Shown here: positions 1 through 5,896 of the stretch, in pieces
How positions within the stretch are numbered: the stretch's first letter is position 1
Layout: each line of letters begins with the position of its first letter
Source of the DNA: Gammaproteobacteria bacterium
GTDB lineage: Bacteria; Pseudomonadota; Gammaproteobacteria; Acidiferrobacterales; Acidiferrobacteraceae
Assembly: GCA_028064935.1 (NCBI GenBank)
Contig: JAPTWT010000093.1
Span: 1-6,022, forward strand
DNA: 6,022 bases
Direction: 5' to 3'
Position numbers and translations under genes: made by a program
Notes under the pieces: generated by a model
What the model was told of the DNA's origin: nothing
Database searches by the model: none
The model's input: only the letters and a program-made list of their open reading frames with translations

Positions 1-75
1 CATCGATCCCAAGGCCCCCGACACCCGCCACCCGAGATTCGCCTCTCCTGTAGACCTCGGTCTGACAAGGTTTTT

Positions 76-104
76 GAGCGACAGAATGACGCTCTGCCCC
101 TTTT
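76..104 (+). terminator. weak terminator-like hairpin in the left flank
   Basis: GAGCG at 76-80 pairs with CGCTC at 90-94 across a 9-base loop, and a short T-run (TTTT, 101-104) follows after a few C residues. It could end a gene reading in from the left of the window, but the stem is short and the T-run is set back. I see no coding region in bases 1-196 that would explain it otherwise. This is weak evidence. Confidence 0.2.
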
Positions 105-138
105 ATCTTGATATGTGGAATTGCTGCCGGCAGGAGGA

Positions 139-183
139 TTGACTGTCCAATAAAAAACGTGTACGTATATTATGTGTACGTAT
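139..183 (+). promoter_or_regulatory. probable promoter and operator of the SRPBCC-EVE-marR operon
   Basis: A good -35-like TTGACT lies at 139-144. No -10 box is well spaced: TATATT at 166-171 is 21 bases away, and TACGTA at 162-167 is correctly spaced but poor. Over this AT-rich stretch the 10-mer GTGTACGTAT occurs twice as a direct repeat (159-168 and 174-183, period 15). Because TACGTA is its own reverse complement, the same bases read as an inverted repeat, TACGTA-N9-TACGTA (162-182). MarR-family dimers bind such symmetric sites, often in the promoter of their own operon, so binding by the MarR protein encoded two genes downstream is the simplest reading. That assignment is inferred. Confidence 0.5.
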
Positions 184-185
184 TA

Positions 186-192
186 AAGGAGG
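186..192 (+). promoter_or_regulatory. strong ribosome binding site
   Basis: AAGGAGG is a near-perfect anti-16S match and ends four bases before the ATG at 197. It fixes the start of the first gene and suggests high translation once the operator region is cleared. The second TACGTA repeat ends only a few bases before it. Confidence 0.8.
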
Positions 193-196
193 TCCG

Positions 197-622
197 ATGA
201 AGACGATCGAATGCCGCGTGGAGACCGGCGCCGCGCCGGAAGCGCTCTGGAGGATCTGGTCCGATGTCGCAAACTGGCCCCGGTGGGACCATGGGATCGA
301 ATGGGCCCGGCTGGGAGGCCCCTTCGATGGAGGAACCACCGGCCGCCTCAAACCGAAAGGAGGTCCGGAAGTGCCCTTCGTTCTCCTCTGGGCGAATCCG
401 CAGGAGGGATTTTCGGACGAATCGCGGCTTCCGTTGGGACGGTTGAGATTCGAGCACCGTTGGCGCCCTTTGGAAAACGGGCGGGTCGAATTTGTCCATC
501 GTGTCGGCTTCCATGGCCCGCTGGGATTCTTGTACGAGTTTCTCATGGGACCCTCCTTCAGGAGGGATCTCCCAAAGGCCATGGAAACCCTGGCCCGGAT
601 AGCCGAAAGGGACGGTCAATGA
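197..622 (+). CDS. SRPBCC family (polyketide cyclase/START-like) protein
   Basis: 141 residues. The opening pattern, a beta strand (KTIECRVETGA) followed by an alpha helix carrying ALWRIWSDVANWPRWDHGIE, is the hallmark start of SRPBCC-fold proteins. It is followed by alternating strands (GGTTGRLKPKGG, RFEHRWRPLENGRVEFVHRV) and a long C-terminal helix (about 125-141) that normally lids the hydrophobic cavity. The family binds or modifies small hydrophobic ligands; the ligand cannot be read from sequence. No signal peptide or membrane segment is visible, so it is probably cytoplasmic. The start is set by the AAGGAGG site. Its TGA overlaps the next gene's ATG (ATGA), so the two are translationally coupled. 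With a MarR regulator in the operon, a role in sensing or handling a small molecule is plausible but inferred. Confidence 0.85.
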   Translation: MKTIECRVETGAAPEALWRIWSDVANWPRWDHGIEWARLGGPFDGGTTGRLKPKGGPEVPFVLLWANPQEGFSDESRLPLGRLRFEHRWRPLENGRVEFVHRVGFHGPLGFLYEFLMGPSFRRDLPKAMETLARIAERDGQ

Positions 623-1071
623 AGACTCCGGAAGCCTCCCGGCGCTTCTGGATCGGGGTGGCGAGCCGGGACCATGCGCTGAAGGGAGTGGCCGGCGGCT
701 TTGCGCAACTCTGCCACGGCAAGGCCGCCCCGCTTCGCCGGATGGCCGCGGGAGACGGGCTTGTTTATTACACTCCCCGGGAGCGGTTCGGGGAGAGCGA
801 GCCCTGCCAGCGCTTCGTGGCCATAGGCCGGATCTCGGGAAGCGAGGTCTATCCGTTCGACATGGGCCGGGGATTCGTTCCCTTCAGGAGGGACGCCGCT
901 TACGGTCGGACCTCCTCCGAGGCCCCGATCCGCCCTCTTCTTCCTCTCCTGACATTCATTCGGAACCCCGCTCGCTGGGGAGGGGCCTTTCGCTTCGGAT
1001 TTCTCGAAATCACCTCCGGGGATTTTTCGGTCATCGCCCATGCGATGGGGGTTCCCGATGGGCCCGTTTGA
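619..1071 (+). CDS. EVE domain-containing protein (UPF0310-like)
   Basis: 150 residues, essentially one complete EVE domain. Diagnostic stretches in order are FWIGVASRDHALKGVAGGFAQ (about 10-30) leading into LCHGKAAPLRRM (31-42), GDGLVYYTPRE (45-55), the strand RFVAIGRI (65-72), GFVPFRRDAAY (85-95), EAPIRPLL (101-108) and RWGGAFRFGFLEI (119-131). EVE domains have a PUA-like fold with an aromatic pocket and are linked to recognising modified bases in DNA or RNA; they occur alone or fused to restriction and other defence domains. This copy is stand-alone with no catalytic motif, so it probably acts as a binding module. The ATG at 619 overlaps the upstream stop in ATGA. An open frame runs back to 211, but that part is a shadow of the upstream gene. 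The gene ends inside the start region of the marR gene. Confidence 0.9.
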   Translation: MKTPEASRRFWIGVASRDHALKGVAGGFAQLCHGKAAPLRRMAAGDGLVYYTPRERFGESEPCQRFVAIGRISGSEVYPFDMGRGFVPFRRDAAYGRTSSEAPIRPLLPLLTFIRNPARWGGAFRFGFLEITSGDFSVIAHAMGVPDGPV

Positions 1072-1513
1072 CTGGAGGAAAAGCCGGTTCGAAAAGGCCG
1101 AGGAAAGTCCGGGACTCTTGCTCTGGCAGGTCGGTTCCCAATGGCGCCGATCAATAGAGAAAACCCTCGAACCGTTCGACCTGACGCACCCCCAGTTCGT
1201 CGCTCTGGCCTCAGTCGCCTGGGTGGGACGGAGCGGACTGCCAACCAGCCAGGCCGATGTGGCCCGCCATATGAAACTGGACGTCAATACCGTCTCCCAG
1301 ATTCTGAGGTCCCTCGAAGAAAAGGGCCTGATCGAACGAAAACGCACTCCGGACGAGCGCGTCCGGAGCCCGGTGCTGACTGAATCGGGCGTCGACCGGC
1401 TCGGACGGTCCCTTCCGGCTGTCGAAACCGCGGACCGGCTTTTCTTCGACCCCCTGGAGCGGAGCCTTCCGGATCTTGTCCGTTCCCTCCGCATGCTCCT
1501 TCGGGAGCACTAA
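1058..1513 (+). CDS. MarR family winged-helix transcriptional regulator
   Basis: 151 residues from the ATG at 1058. The helix-turn-helix is QADVARHMKLDVNTVSQILR (65-84), continuing SLEEKGLIERK (85-95). The wing has the family signature D-x-R-x-x-x-x-x-L-T-x-x-G (DERVRSPVLTESG, 99-111). N- and C-terminal helices form the dimerisation region, and length is typical. An in-frame ATG at 1040 would add six residues, but only 1058 has a purine-rich GGGGG element (1047-1051) at a sensible distance. Either start overlaps the end of the EVE gene, so the three genes form one operon. MarR proteins are mostly repressors released by small, often aromatic ligands and usually control their own operon; the TACGTA repeats at 159-183 are the likely target (inference). 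Confidence 0.9.
   Translation: MGPFDWRKSRFEKAEESPGLLLWQVGSQWRRSIEKTLEPFDLTHPQFVALASVAWVGRSGLPTSQADVARHMKLDVNTVSQILRSLEEKGLIERKRTPDERVRSPVLTESGVDRLGRSLPAVETADRLFFDPLERSLPDLVRSLRMLLREH
1494..1509 (+). terminator. UUCG tetraloop hairpin at the end of marR
   Basis: TGCTCC (1494-1499) and GGAGCA (1504-1509) form a perfect 6-bp stem closed by a C-TTCG-G loop, an exceptionally stable RNA tetraloop. It spans the last codons of the regulator and ends two bases before the stop codon. The downstream bases (GACTCTCCCC) are pyrimidine-rich but have no T-run, so it is either a 3'-end stabiliser or a weak terminator rather than a classical intrinsic terminator. Confidence 0.35.
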
Positions 1514-1732
1514 GACTCTCCCCTCGAGTGTATGGGCGAAGAGCGTGTCACCAGAGGTCGCCCAAATCCATGGTTATAGGATCCGGGTCGATTGCAGTCC
1601 GGACTCTGAGAGTGACGGCTCAACAAGATGACCCTTCTTCTGTCCGAATCGAAAGAATCTTCGGCTATTTGCAATCTAAGGTTGGAATCGAGCAATTTTT
1701 CAGGTGAAACGGCCTAAACCTTTCCCGGACTC

Positions 1733-1787
1733 TTGGTTGGAAATTGGCAATTCAACCTGTTCAAGAGCGCGGGGCTGTTGGTTGGAA
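1733..1787. repeat. short direct repeat TTGGTTGGAA
   Basis: TTGGTTGGAA occurs at 1733-1742 and again at 1778-1787, 45 bases apart, with a related GGTTGGAAT at 1680-1688. The repeats are too short to name an element. They could be residual duplication or chance in a low-constraint intergenic stretch. Confidence 0.3.
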
Positions 1788-1803
1788 TTCATATCCATAT
1801 GAA
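1788..1803. repeat. perfect 7-bp inverted repeat TTCATAT-CC-ATATGAA
   Basis: TTCATAT (1788-1794) and ATATGAA (1797-1803) are exact reverse complements around CC. With a 2-base spacer it is more like a DNA-binding site for a dimeric protein than an RNA hairpin. There is no promoter or gene start near it to regulate, which makes its role unclear. Confidence 0.35.
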
Positions 1804-1835
1804 CCGGTTTTCCAAATGAAACGCAGCCTGGGCTA

Positions 1836-1858
1836 GGCTCGGCTAAGCCGAACGAGCC
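1836..1858. terminator. hairpin downstream of the large gene, possible terminator
   Basis: GGCTCG (1836-1841) pairs with CGAGCC (1853-1858). An alternative inner stem TCGGC (1839-1843) pairs with GCCGA (1847-1851) around TAA; the two forms share bases and exclude each other. It lies about 90 bases past the stop of the large - strand gene and could end either convergent transcript, but neither strand shows a following T-run, so a terminator role is only possible. Confidence 0.25.
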
Positions 1859-1948
1859 AAGAGACAAGCGAAGCGCGGCAGGAATCAGCATGGCGTCGCT
1901 ACAGCAACAATACCTGACCTGATTGGTCTGAGGCCAACGCTGACCCGA

Positions 1949-4900
1949 CTATTGAAGTTTGTTTTTCGACTCGTCGCTTGAGGTCAGCAGCTCCTCCACC
2001 TGGTCGAGGAACGCGGCAAGCTGGCCCGGCTTGCCGGCGACCTCCGAGCGCCATTCGACCATCGGCCTGACCATCGCCAACTCGCGGGCGTTCCGCGACA
2101 GGCTCTCCAACTCGCTGTCGGTCATGCCGCGCTGGCGCAGGTAGTACTGACCCCATCGGGTAAAGGTCAGGATCCACATCGAGACCACCAGGGCAATGTC
2201 CCACCGAGTCCAGTCCGAGGTGCTGGCGAGGGGCTGTTGCACGATCCACCTCTGCCGCTTCAGGATCGCCTGCAGCGACTTCAGGCTGGCCTGCTGTCGC
2301 TGGGGACTACTACGGGCGAAGAGGAACGCAGTGATGTTGGTCGTCTGACCATCGCGCGCCAGGTCAAACTGCCGCGGCTGGTGCTTCAGTTCCGGCTCCA
2401 ACAAAGCTGTCAATTCCTGAACCCAGATCTCGCAGGCATCGTCGGGGCTGATGCGGTCATTCTGCAACAAGGGAAAGATCACATCCTGGAACAGCCACGG
2501 CCCGGTCCAAGCCAGTTTCCGCATATGTCCGCGCATGGAATCGATCAGGCGCCTCAGCTCTTCTGCGGGAATGGGCGTCGGCAGTGCGTCGTGCAGCGCC
2601 GCGACCAGGCCTTGGTAGATATCCGCCTTTTCCGGATTTCCGGCCGCGTGACGAATCATCCAGCCCAGGGCACGTACCCGCTCCGGGTAAGCAAAGGCAG
2701 TCAGCAACTGCAGTACTGTGGCGAGCCCTCCCGGCTTTTCCAGTCGCATCTCAATCGCATTCAGTCCCATCCATTGCAGCAGACCATTGCCTCTGTGAAC
2801 GAGCTGGTCCCGCTGCTCCTCGCTGATGTCGAACTGCACCGACAGCAAAATTTCACTGACGATCTGGCTCAACAAGGACAGTCGCATCACGTCCGAGTTT
2901 TGAGGCTCCATCGGCACGGCAGCCATCTGGGCTTCAGCGATCGTAAGCAGAGGGTCTGGGGCATACTTCCACAGAAGCTTGATAGCGAAATACTCCGGCC
3001 AAGTCAAAGCTAAGTATTTTGTTGGAGAAGACAGCGAATGCAGGTGATAGGGGCTATGCAGTAGGGCTTCAACCGATTCCCTAAAAAGATGCGGGTCCAT
3101 CAAGGCCAATTCTTTGCCAACATAGTCATTCGCGCGGTTGAATGAAGCCTTGAGGAACTGCGTGAGGAATTCCAGAAACCCTTGCGTGGATGCAAGCTTG
3201 CTAAAGTCGCTCTCCTCGGTCCGTGAATGCGCGAGAAGCTCGCCAAGCACCTCCCATGTTGCCGCGAAGCCTGCGAAGTTGCCATCCTGTTGCTCCAGGC
3301 AACTGCGAAGGCCTTCCGTTTCTGGCAGAGCGAGTGAGTCATTCTTAAGCAGGTCTCGCACCGCCATCTGCTCCTTCAACGGCTCGCCGCTCAAGCCGTG
3401 TAGCGACGGCTCGCCAGCCCATACGCTCAGCACGTCCCCTGCTTGGGCCTTATCGAGGAACCGTAGTGGCTCGTAGCGTCGCGGGGCTGATGGTACTGCT
3501 GTGGAGTCGAAGAGAAGCCGCATGGAGGGATTCTCGGTCTCACTTTCGGACTGAGTTGCCTGTGTCTCCTTGAGCAGACCGGACTTGTATTGCTCTACAT
3601 CGAGCAGGGTATCCGCAGGGATCGGGGTGACCAGCAAGGGGTAGTTTTCGGCGGCTACCTGCAACGAGTTTGACAGGTTGAAACCTGCGACCGGCAGCCC
3701 GTCCAGTCCCATAATCAGGATGTAACGATCATGCAGTCGCCCTTTCTTCAGGGCGTAGAGGCGCAATTTGATGCCTTTTGTCAGTAGGTGACTGTGTTGC
3801 TCGCAGTTAGTCACCAAGTTATTAATCCGGTCCGGGGTGGGATTGTCGGCTTCGCCCGGCGTGGCTTCGCCTTCCTTCGATGGTTTGGGTAGGGACGTGA
3901 AGACGATGTAGTCGGCCTTCTGTGCTGCACAAAGCAACACCAGACCCAAGCCGGCTTCATCAAAATACGGATCAAAAATGACTATCTGGTGCTCCTGGTA
4001 TTTGGCCAACAACCACTTGAACCATTCCACGAATTGCAGCCGCCCCTCGCCGTCGCTCTTTCCCCATCGCAGAAAGAAGCGCCCCTCCGATTTCGGAGGC
4101 TGGAGCCGCGCAAAAAGGGATTTGAGATCGCGATTAGCTGGGACCCAAGGGTCCGCCTCACGTCCGCCAACGCGGTTAGTAAATCCCAGATTGTTGCGAT
4201 TGATCGTCAGAACGGCCTTCACCCGCGCCGACATGGATGGGCGCCGAGTGGTTTTTTCCAGCCAATCAAACTTGACCGGGATGGCACCGTGGCCCGAAAT
4301 ATGACACTGAGTATTTACCTCCCGAACGTACCCGATGCGCCAGCGGCAACATAGCGTGCCCGTGCGGCAATGGTCACCGTGGAAGCCAAAGATCTCCAGT
4401 TCAGTGCTGTCGGTCCTAGCGCGAAGCTGGTCGTTTAGGTCGAACTTGCACTCGAACACGCCGTCCGCATCGCGTTCTGCAGTGGCAACGCCCGAATAAG
4501 CGATTTGGCCGTCGTTCGCAATGCTCAGGCGGAACTGGAAGCCGCTGAAGTGCGGTAGCTGCATCGGATTGAATCGGGCGACCAGAGCGCGCGGGGCGTC
4601 GGTCCAGCTCACGCTCAGTAAGGGCCGCTCCAGGTCATCCAGCGCAGGAAAGACCAGCAGCTCGAGGTCGCCAAACCGAGCTGAGTCAGCGCCACCGAAG
4701 TCAAAGCCTGTATCCGCGTTGAGGTGCTTGAGCACCGCTTGGGTCAAGACGACGTCGTAGTCCTGACCCAAGCGGAAGAGAGCCCCTTTGTCCATCTGAG
4801 TAATCGAAGCACTAAAGGCCCCAGCTCCACCATGCGGACTGGAGGGCGAACCCGGGTCAAACGCGTCGCGGTTAAGCAAGTAGGCGACGGGGCGGTAGAC

Positions 4901-5320
4901 CAGATCATCGGCGGGGAGCGCAGTTGCTCCGAACCTTGCCTTCAACTGGTCCGAGAGCCCGAGCTTCAGTTCTTCGCTGATTTCCGAGACGGTTCGGCCG
5001 ACGCTCAATTGCCGTAAGAGGTCCGCGCAGTGGACACTTGTGACGTACAGGTTGAGCCGGATAACCTGTGCCTGGACTTGCCCGAAGGTATAGAAGTTAT
5101 CGTCCTTGGTGGAAGACCAGCGGTCGCTGGAATGGCGGTAGGGGAGCAGGCGGCCGTAGACTACGCGATTTTCAATCGATTGCTCGGACTTGATCTGCAT
5201 GATCCACAGCTGTAGAGCGCAGTGGCGGGCGTCCTTAGAGAACAGCCGTGCCAGCCGGCCGTCGTTGAGCAGGTCATCTAGTACAGGAGCCATCGATTCC
5301 TTATGAGCAACCTTCCACAT
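1949..5320 (-). CDS. large PLD-like-domain protein, VPA1262-family-like, candidate defence protein
   Basis: 1123 residues from the ATG at 5318-5320, preceded by AAAGGA with an 8-base spacer. Another ATG nine codons in (5291-5293) also has AAGGA close by; the frame stays open upstream to a TTG at 5407 without a ribosome site. In order: an N-terminal alpha/beta region (about 10-390) of no recognised fold; a phospholipase D-like region (about 410-590) with FDPYFDEAG (449-457), a core strand YIVFTSLPK, then LHDRYILI (529-536) and GFNLSNSLQ (546-554); and a mainly helical C-terminal half (about 620-1123) with a conserved-looking HRGNGLLQWMGLNAIE (842-857). The HxK motif of PLD enzymes appears as H530-x-R532, and the usual Asp six residues after the Lys position is absent, so catalysis is uncertain. 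There is no Walker A motif, signal peptide or clear membrane segment. The overall plan recalls VPA1262-type proteins; this is from memory and unverified. The gene stands alone, convergent to the marR operon and next to insertion-sequence debris, which fits a single-gene defence or island function (inference). Confidence 0.75.
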   Translation of the reverse strand: MWKVAHKESMAPVLDDLLNDGRLARLFSKDARHCALQLWIMQIKSEQSIENRVVYGRLLPYRHSSDRWSSTKDDNFYTFGQVQAQVIRLNLYVTSVHCADLLRQLSVGRTVSEISEELKLGLSDQLKARFGATALPADDLVYRPVAYLLNRDAFDPGSPSSPHGGAGAFSASITQMDKGALFRLGQDYDVVLTQAVLKHLNADTGFDFGGADSARFGDLELLVFPALDDLERPLLSVSWTDAPRALVARFNPMQLPHFSGFQFRLSIANDGQIAYSGVATAERDADGVFECKFDLNDQLRARTDSTELEIFGFHGDHCRTGTLCCRWRIGYVREVNTQCHISGHGAIPVKFDWLEKTTRRPSMSARVKAVLTINRNNLGFTNRVGGREADPWVPANRDLKSLFARLQPPKSEGRFFLRWGKSDGEGRLQFVEWFKWLLAKYQEHQIVIFDPYFDEAGLGLVLLCAAQKADYIVFTSLPKPSKEGEATPGEADNPTPDRINNLVTNCEQHSHLLTKGIKLRLYALKKGRLHDRYILIMGLDGLPVAGFNLSNSLQVAAENYPLLVTPIPADTLLDVEQYKSGLLKETQATQSESETENPSMRLLFDSTAVPSAPRRYEPLRFLDKAQAGDVLSVWAGEPSLHGLSGEPLKEQMAVRDLLKNDSLALPETEGLRSCLEQQDGNFAGFAATWEVLGELLAHSRTEESDFSKLASTQGFLEFLTQFLKASFNRANDYVGKELALMDPHLFRESVEALLHSPYHLHSLSSPTKYLALTWPEYFAIKLLWKYAPDPLLTIAEAQMAAVPMEPQNSDVMRLSLLSQIVSEILLSVQFDISEEQRDQLVHRGNGLLQWMGLNAIEMRLEKPGGLATVLQLLTAFAYPERVRALGWMIRHAAGNPEKADIYQGLVAALHDALPTPIPAEELRRLIDSMRGHMRKLAWTGPWLFQDVIFPLLQNDRISPDDACEIWVQELTALLEPELKHQPRQFDLARDGQTTNITAFLFARSSPQRQQASLKSLQAILKRQRWIVQQPLASTSDWTRWDIALVVSMWILTFTRWGQYYLRQRGMTDSELESLSRNARELAMVRPMVEWRSEVAGKPGQLAAFLDQVEELLTSSDESKNKLQ

Positions 5321-5326
5321 TCTCAC

Positions 5327-5336
5327 TATCCTTTTG
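5327..5336 (-). promoter_or_regulatory. ribosome binding site that decides the start of the large gene
   Basis: Read on the - strand, AAAAGGA sits eight bases before the ATG at 5318-5320. The earlier in-frame starts (TTG at 5407, ATG at 5395) have no purine-rich element ahead, so the shorter N-terminus is preferred. The internal ATG at 5293, with AAGGA only four bases upstream, remains an alternative. Confidence 0.5.
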
Positions 5337-5407
5337 CCGGCGGCTCTGATTGCCAACTTCTGCTTCAGACCGCACACGGAGACGTTCAGTTTCATTGCAA
5401 ACAGCAA

Positions 5408-5436
5408 CCCAATGGCATTGGGCGCTGCAACAGCGC
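5408..5436. repeat. two adjacent perfect inverted repeats upstream of the large gene
   Basis: CCCAATG (5408-5414) and CATTGGG (5416-5422) form a 7-bp perfect dyad around one base. GCGCTG (5422-5427) and CAGCGC (5431-5436) form a 6-bp stem with a CAA loop, starting on the shared base 5422. They lie 88-116 bases before the chosen ATG of the large gene, between it and a -35-like TTGACT (- strand, 5472-5477). They could be an operator plus leader hairpin, or a terminator for incoming transcription, but there is no T-run on either side. Confidence 0.45.
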
Positions 5437-5457
5437 TTGTCGTTCATGGAATTTCTG

Positions 5458-5477
5458 ATTCTACCGGATTCAGTCAA
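5458..5477 (-). promoter_or_regulatory. possible promoter elements for the large gene
   Basis: On the - strand TTGACT (5472-5477) matches a -35 box and overlaps the last codons and stop of the transposase relic. TAGAAT (5458-5463) resembles a -10 box, but only eight bases separate them, so they cannot serve together; the correctly spaced hexamer after TTGACT is AAATTC, a poor -10. The true promoter is unresolved, although transcription starting at the edge of the insertion-sequence relic is plausible. Confidence 0.2.
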
Positions 5478-5814
5478 GACCGCCTGACTTCGCGATTTCA
5501 AGCAAGGTTGGAATGTGCGGTCCATACTCGACAGCCTGAGCGCCGCCAGTTTTTTCCGCAATCCGAACGCCGCTACCGACCTTCCGTGTAGGCATTCGTG
5601 ATTCTGCTGGGCGAGCCCCAGTAGGCAAAGATGTCCTCGTAATAATTGTGAACTGTCTCGGACAAGCTACGGAAGCCATCCAGCCCCGTGTCAGGGGCGT
5701 GTTTTCCCACGCATCAAACGCCCACATGGCAGACTCTTTGTTCAGTTCATCGTAAATACGATAGAAGACTTCCTTGAAAAAGAACTCGTGGAGAAAGCGG
5801 CTGCCTCTCTCCGA
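5470..5814 (-). pseudogene. ISL3 family transposase, C-terminal relic (frameshifted and deleted)
   Basis: Three coding segments can be pieced together. One frame, open from 5814, reads FLHEFFFKEVFYRIYDELN, then an AMWAFDAWENTPL stretch. A second frame (5576-5680) carries SETVHNYYEDIFAYWGSPSR followed by ITNAYTEG. The first frame then resumes with VEYGPHIPTLLEIAKSGGLD and a TGA at 5470-5472. The order of a helical ...FYRIYDE... region, an FAYW...ITNAYTE block (its Glu probably the last DDE residue) and a terminal YGxxIPTLL segment matches the C-terminus of ISL3 transposases. At least two frame changes, and an apparent loss of the roughly 50-80 residues normally between TNAYTEG and the terminus, show it is dead. 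The N-terminal zinc-ribbon and earlier DDE residues are missing, and a TGA closes the frame at 5815-5817. No clear terminal inverted repeat was seen. Confidence 0.75.
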
Positions 5815-5861
5815 TCACTTGACGCGATCGATCCTAACGAAAAAAAGTTAAAAAATCCGAC

Positions 5862-5889
5862 TTGGCAAGCTTGCGAATATCCATATAAT
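5862..5889 (+). promoter_or_regulatory. sigma70-like promoter reading into the hairpin cluster
   Basis: TTGGCA (5862-5867) and a perfect TATAAT (5884-5889) are separated by 16 bases, downstream of an A-rich stretch (5840-5856) that could act as an UP-like element. A start near 5896 would put the three hairpins at 5904-5990 in the transcript's leader. It may be real, or a fortuitous AT-rich flank of an insertion element; no gene begins on the + strand before the window ends. Confidence 0.4.
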
Positions 5890-5896
5890 CCATACA

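Larger units (their letters stand above)
1514..1948. other. gene-free stretch between convergent genes
   Basis: About 435 bases lie between the stop of the marR gene (+) and the stop of the large gene (-). The short open frames here (up to about 63 codons) have no ribosome binding site or recognisable protein pattern. Small structures are present: a hairpin at 1836-1858, a perfect inverted repeat at 1788-1803, AATTG-G-CAATT at 1742-1752, a repeated TTGGTTGGAA (1733-1742 and 1778-1787), and an 11-bp match to the ISL3 relic at 1678-1688. It may be decayed mobile DNA or an island edge; nothing in it proves that. Confidence 0.6.

Noticed and set aside
52..75. AGACC-TC-GGTCT followed by a T-run as an intrinsic terminator
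   Set aside because: A 2-base loop is too small for an RNA hairpin and the stem is only five base pairs with the T-run set back.
211..618. In-frame upstream extension of the EVE gene, giving a 286-residue frame
   Set aside because: It overlaps the SRPBCC gene completely in another frame, its translation has no domain pattern, and the ATGA-coupled start at 619 matches the expected EVE domain start.
616..1494. Long - strand frame of 292 codons opposite the EVE and marR genes
   Set aside because: It is antisense to two clearly recognisable proteins, is rich in Arg, Ser and Gly as expected of a shadow in GC-rich DNA, and has no recognisable motif.
1700..1891. 63-codon - strand frame in the intergenic region as a small gene
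   Set aside because: It has no ribosome binding site, no recognisable sequence pattern, and lies over repeats and hairpins.
2237..3013. 258-codon + strand frame inside the large gene
   Set aside because: The composition (runs of Gln, Leu, His and Arg) is that of an antisense shadow, and the opposite strand continues the large protein without interruption.
5321..5407. Starting the large gene at TTG 5407 or ATG 5395
   Set aside because: Neither has a ribosome binding site, the extra residues lie directly behind the dyads at 5408-5436, and ATG 5320 has AAAGGA at good spacing.
5877..5896. The putative TnpB guide targeting the dyad at 1788-1803
   Set aside because: Only ten AT-rich bases match, at the end of the guide distant from the seed, so chance is sufficient.
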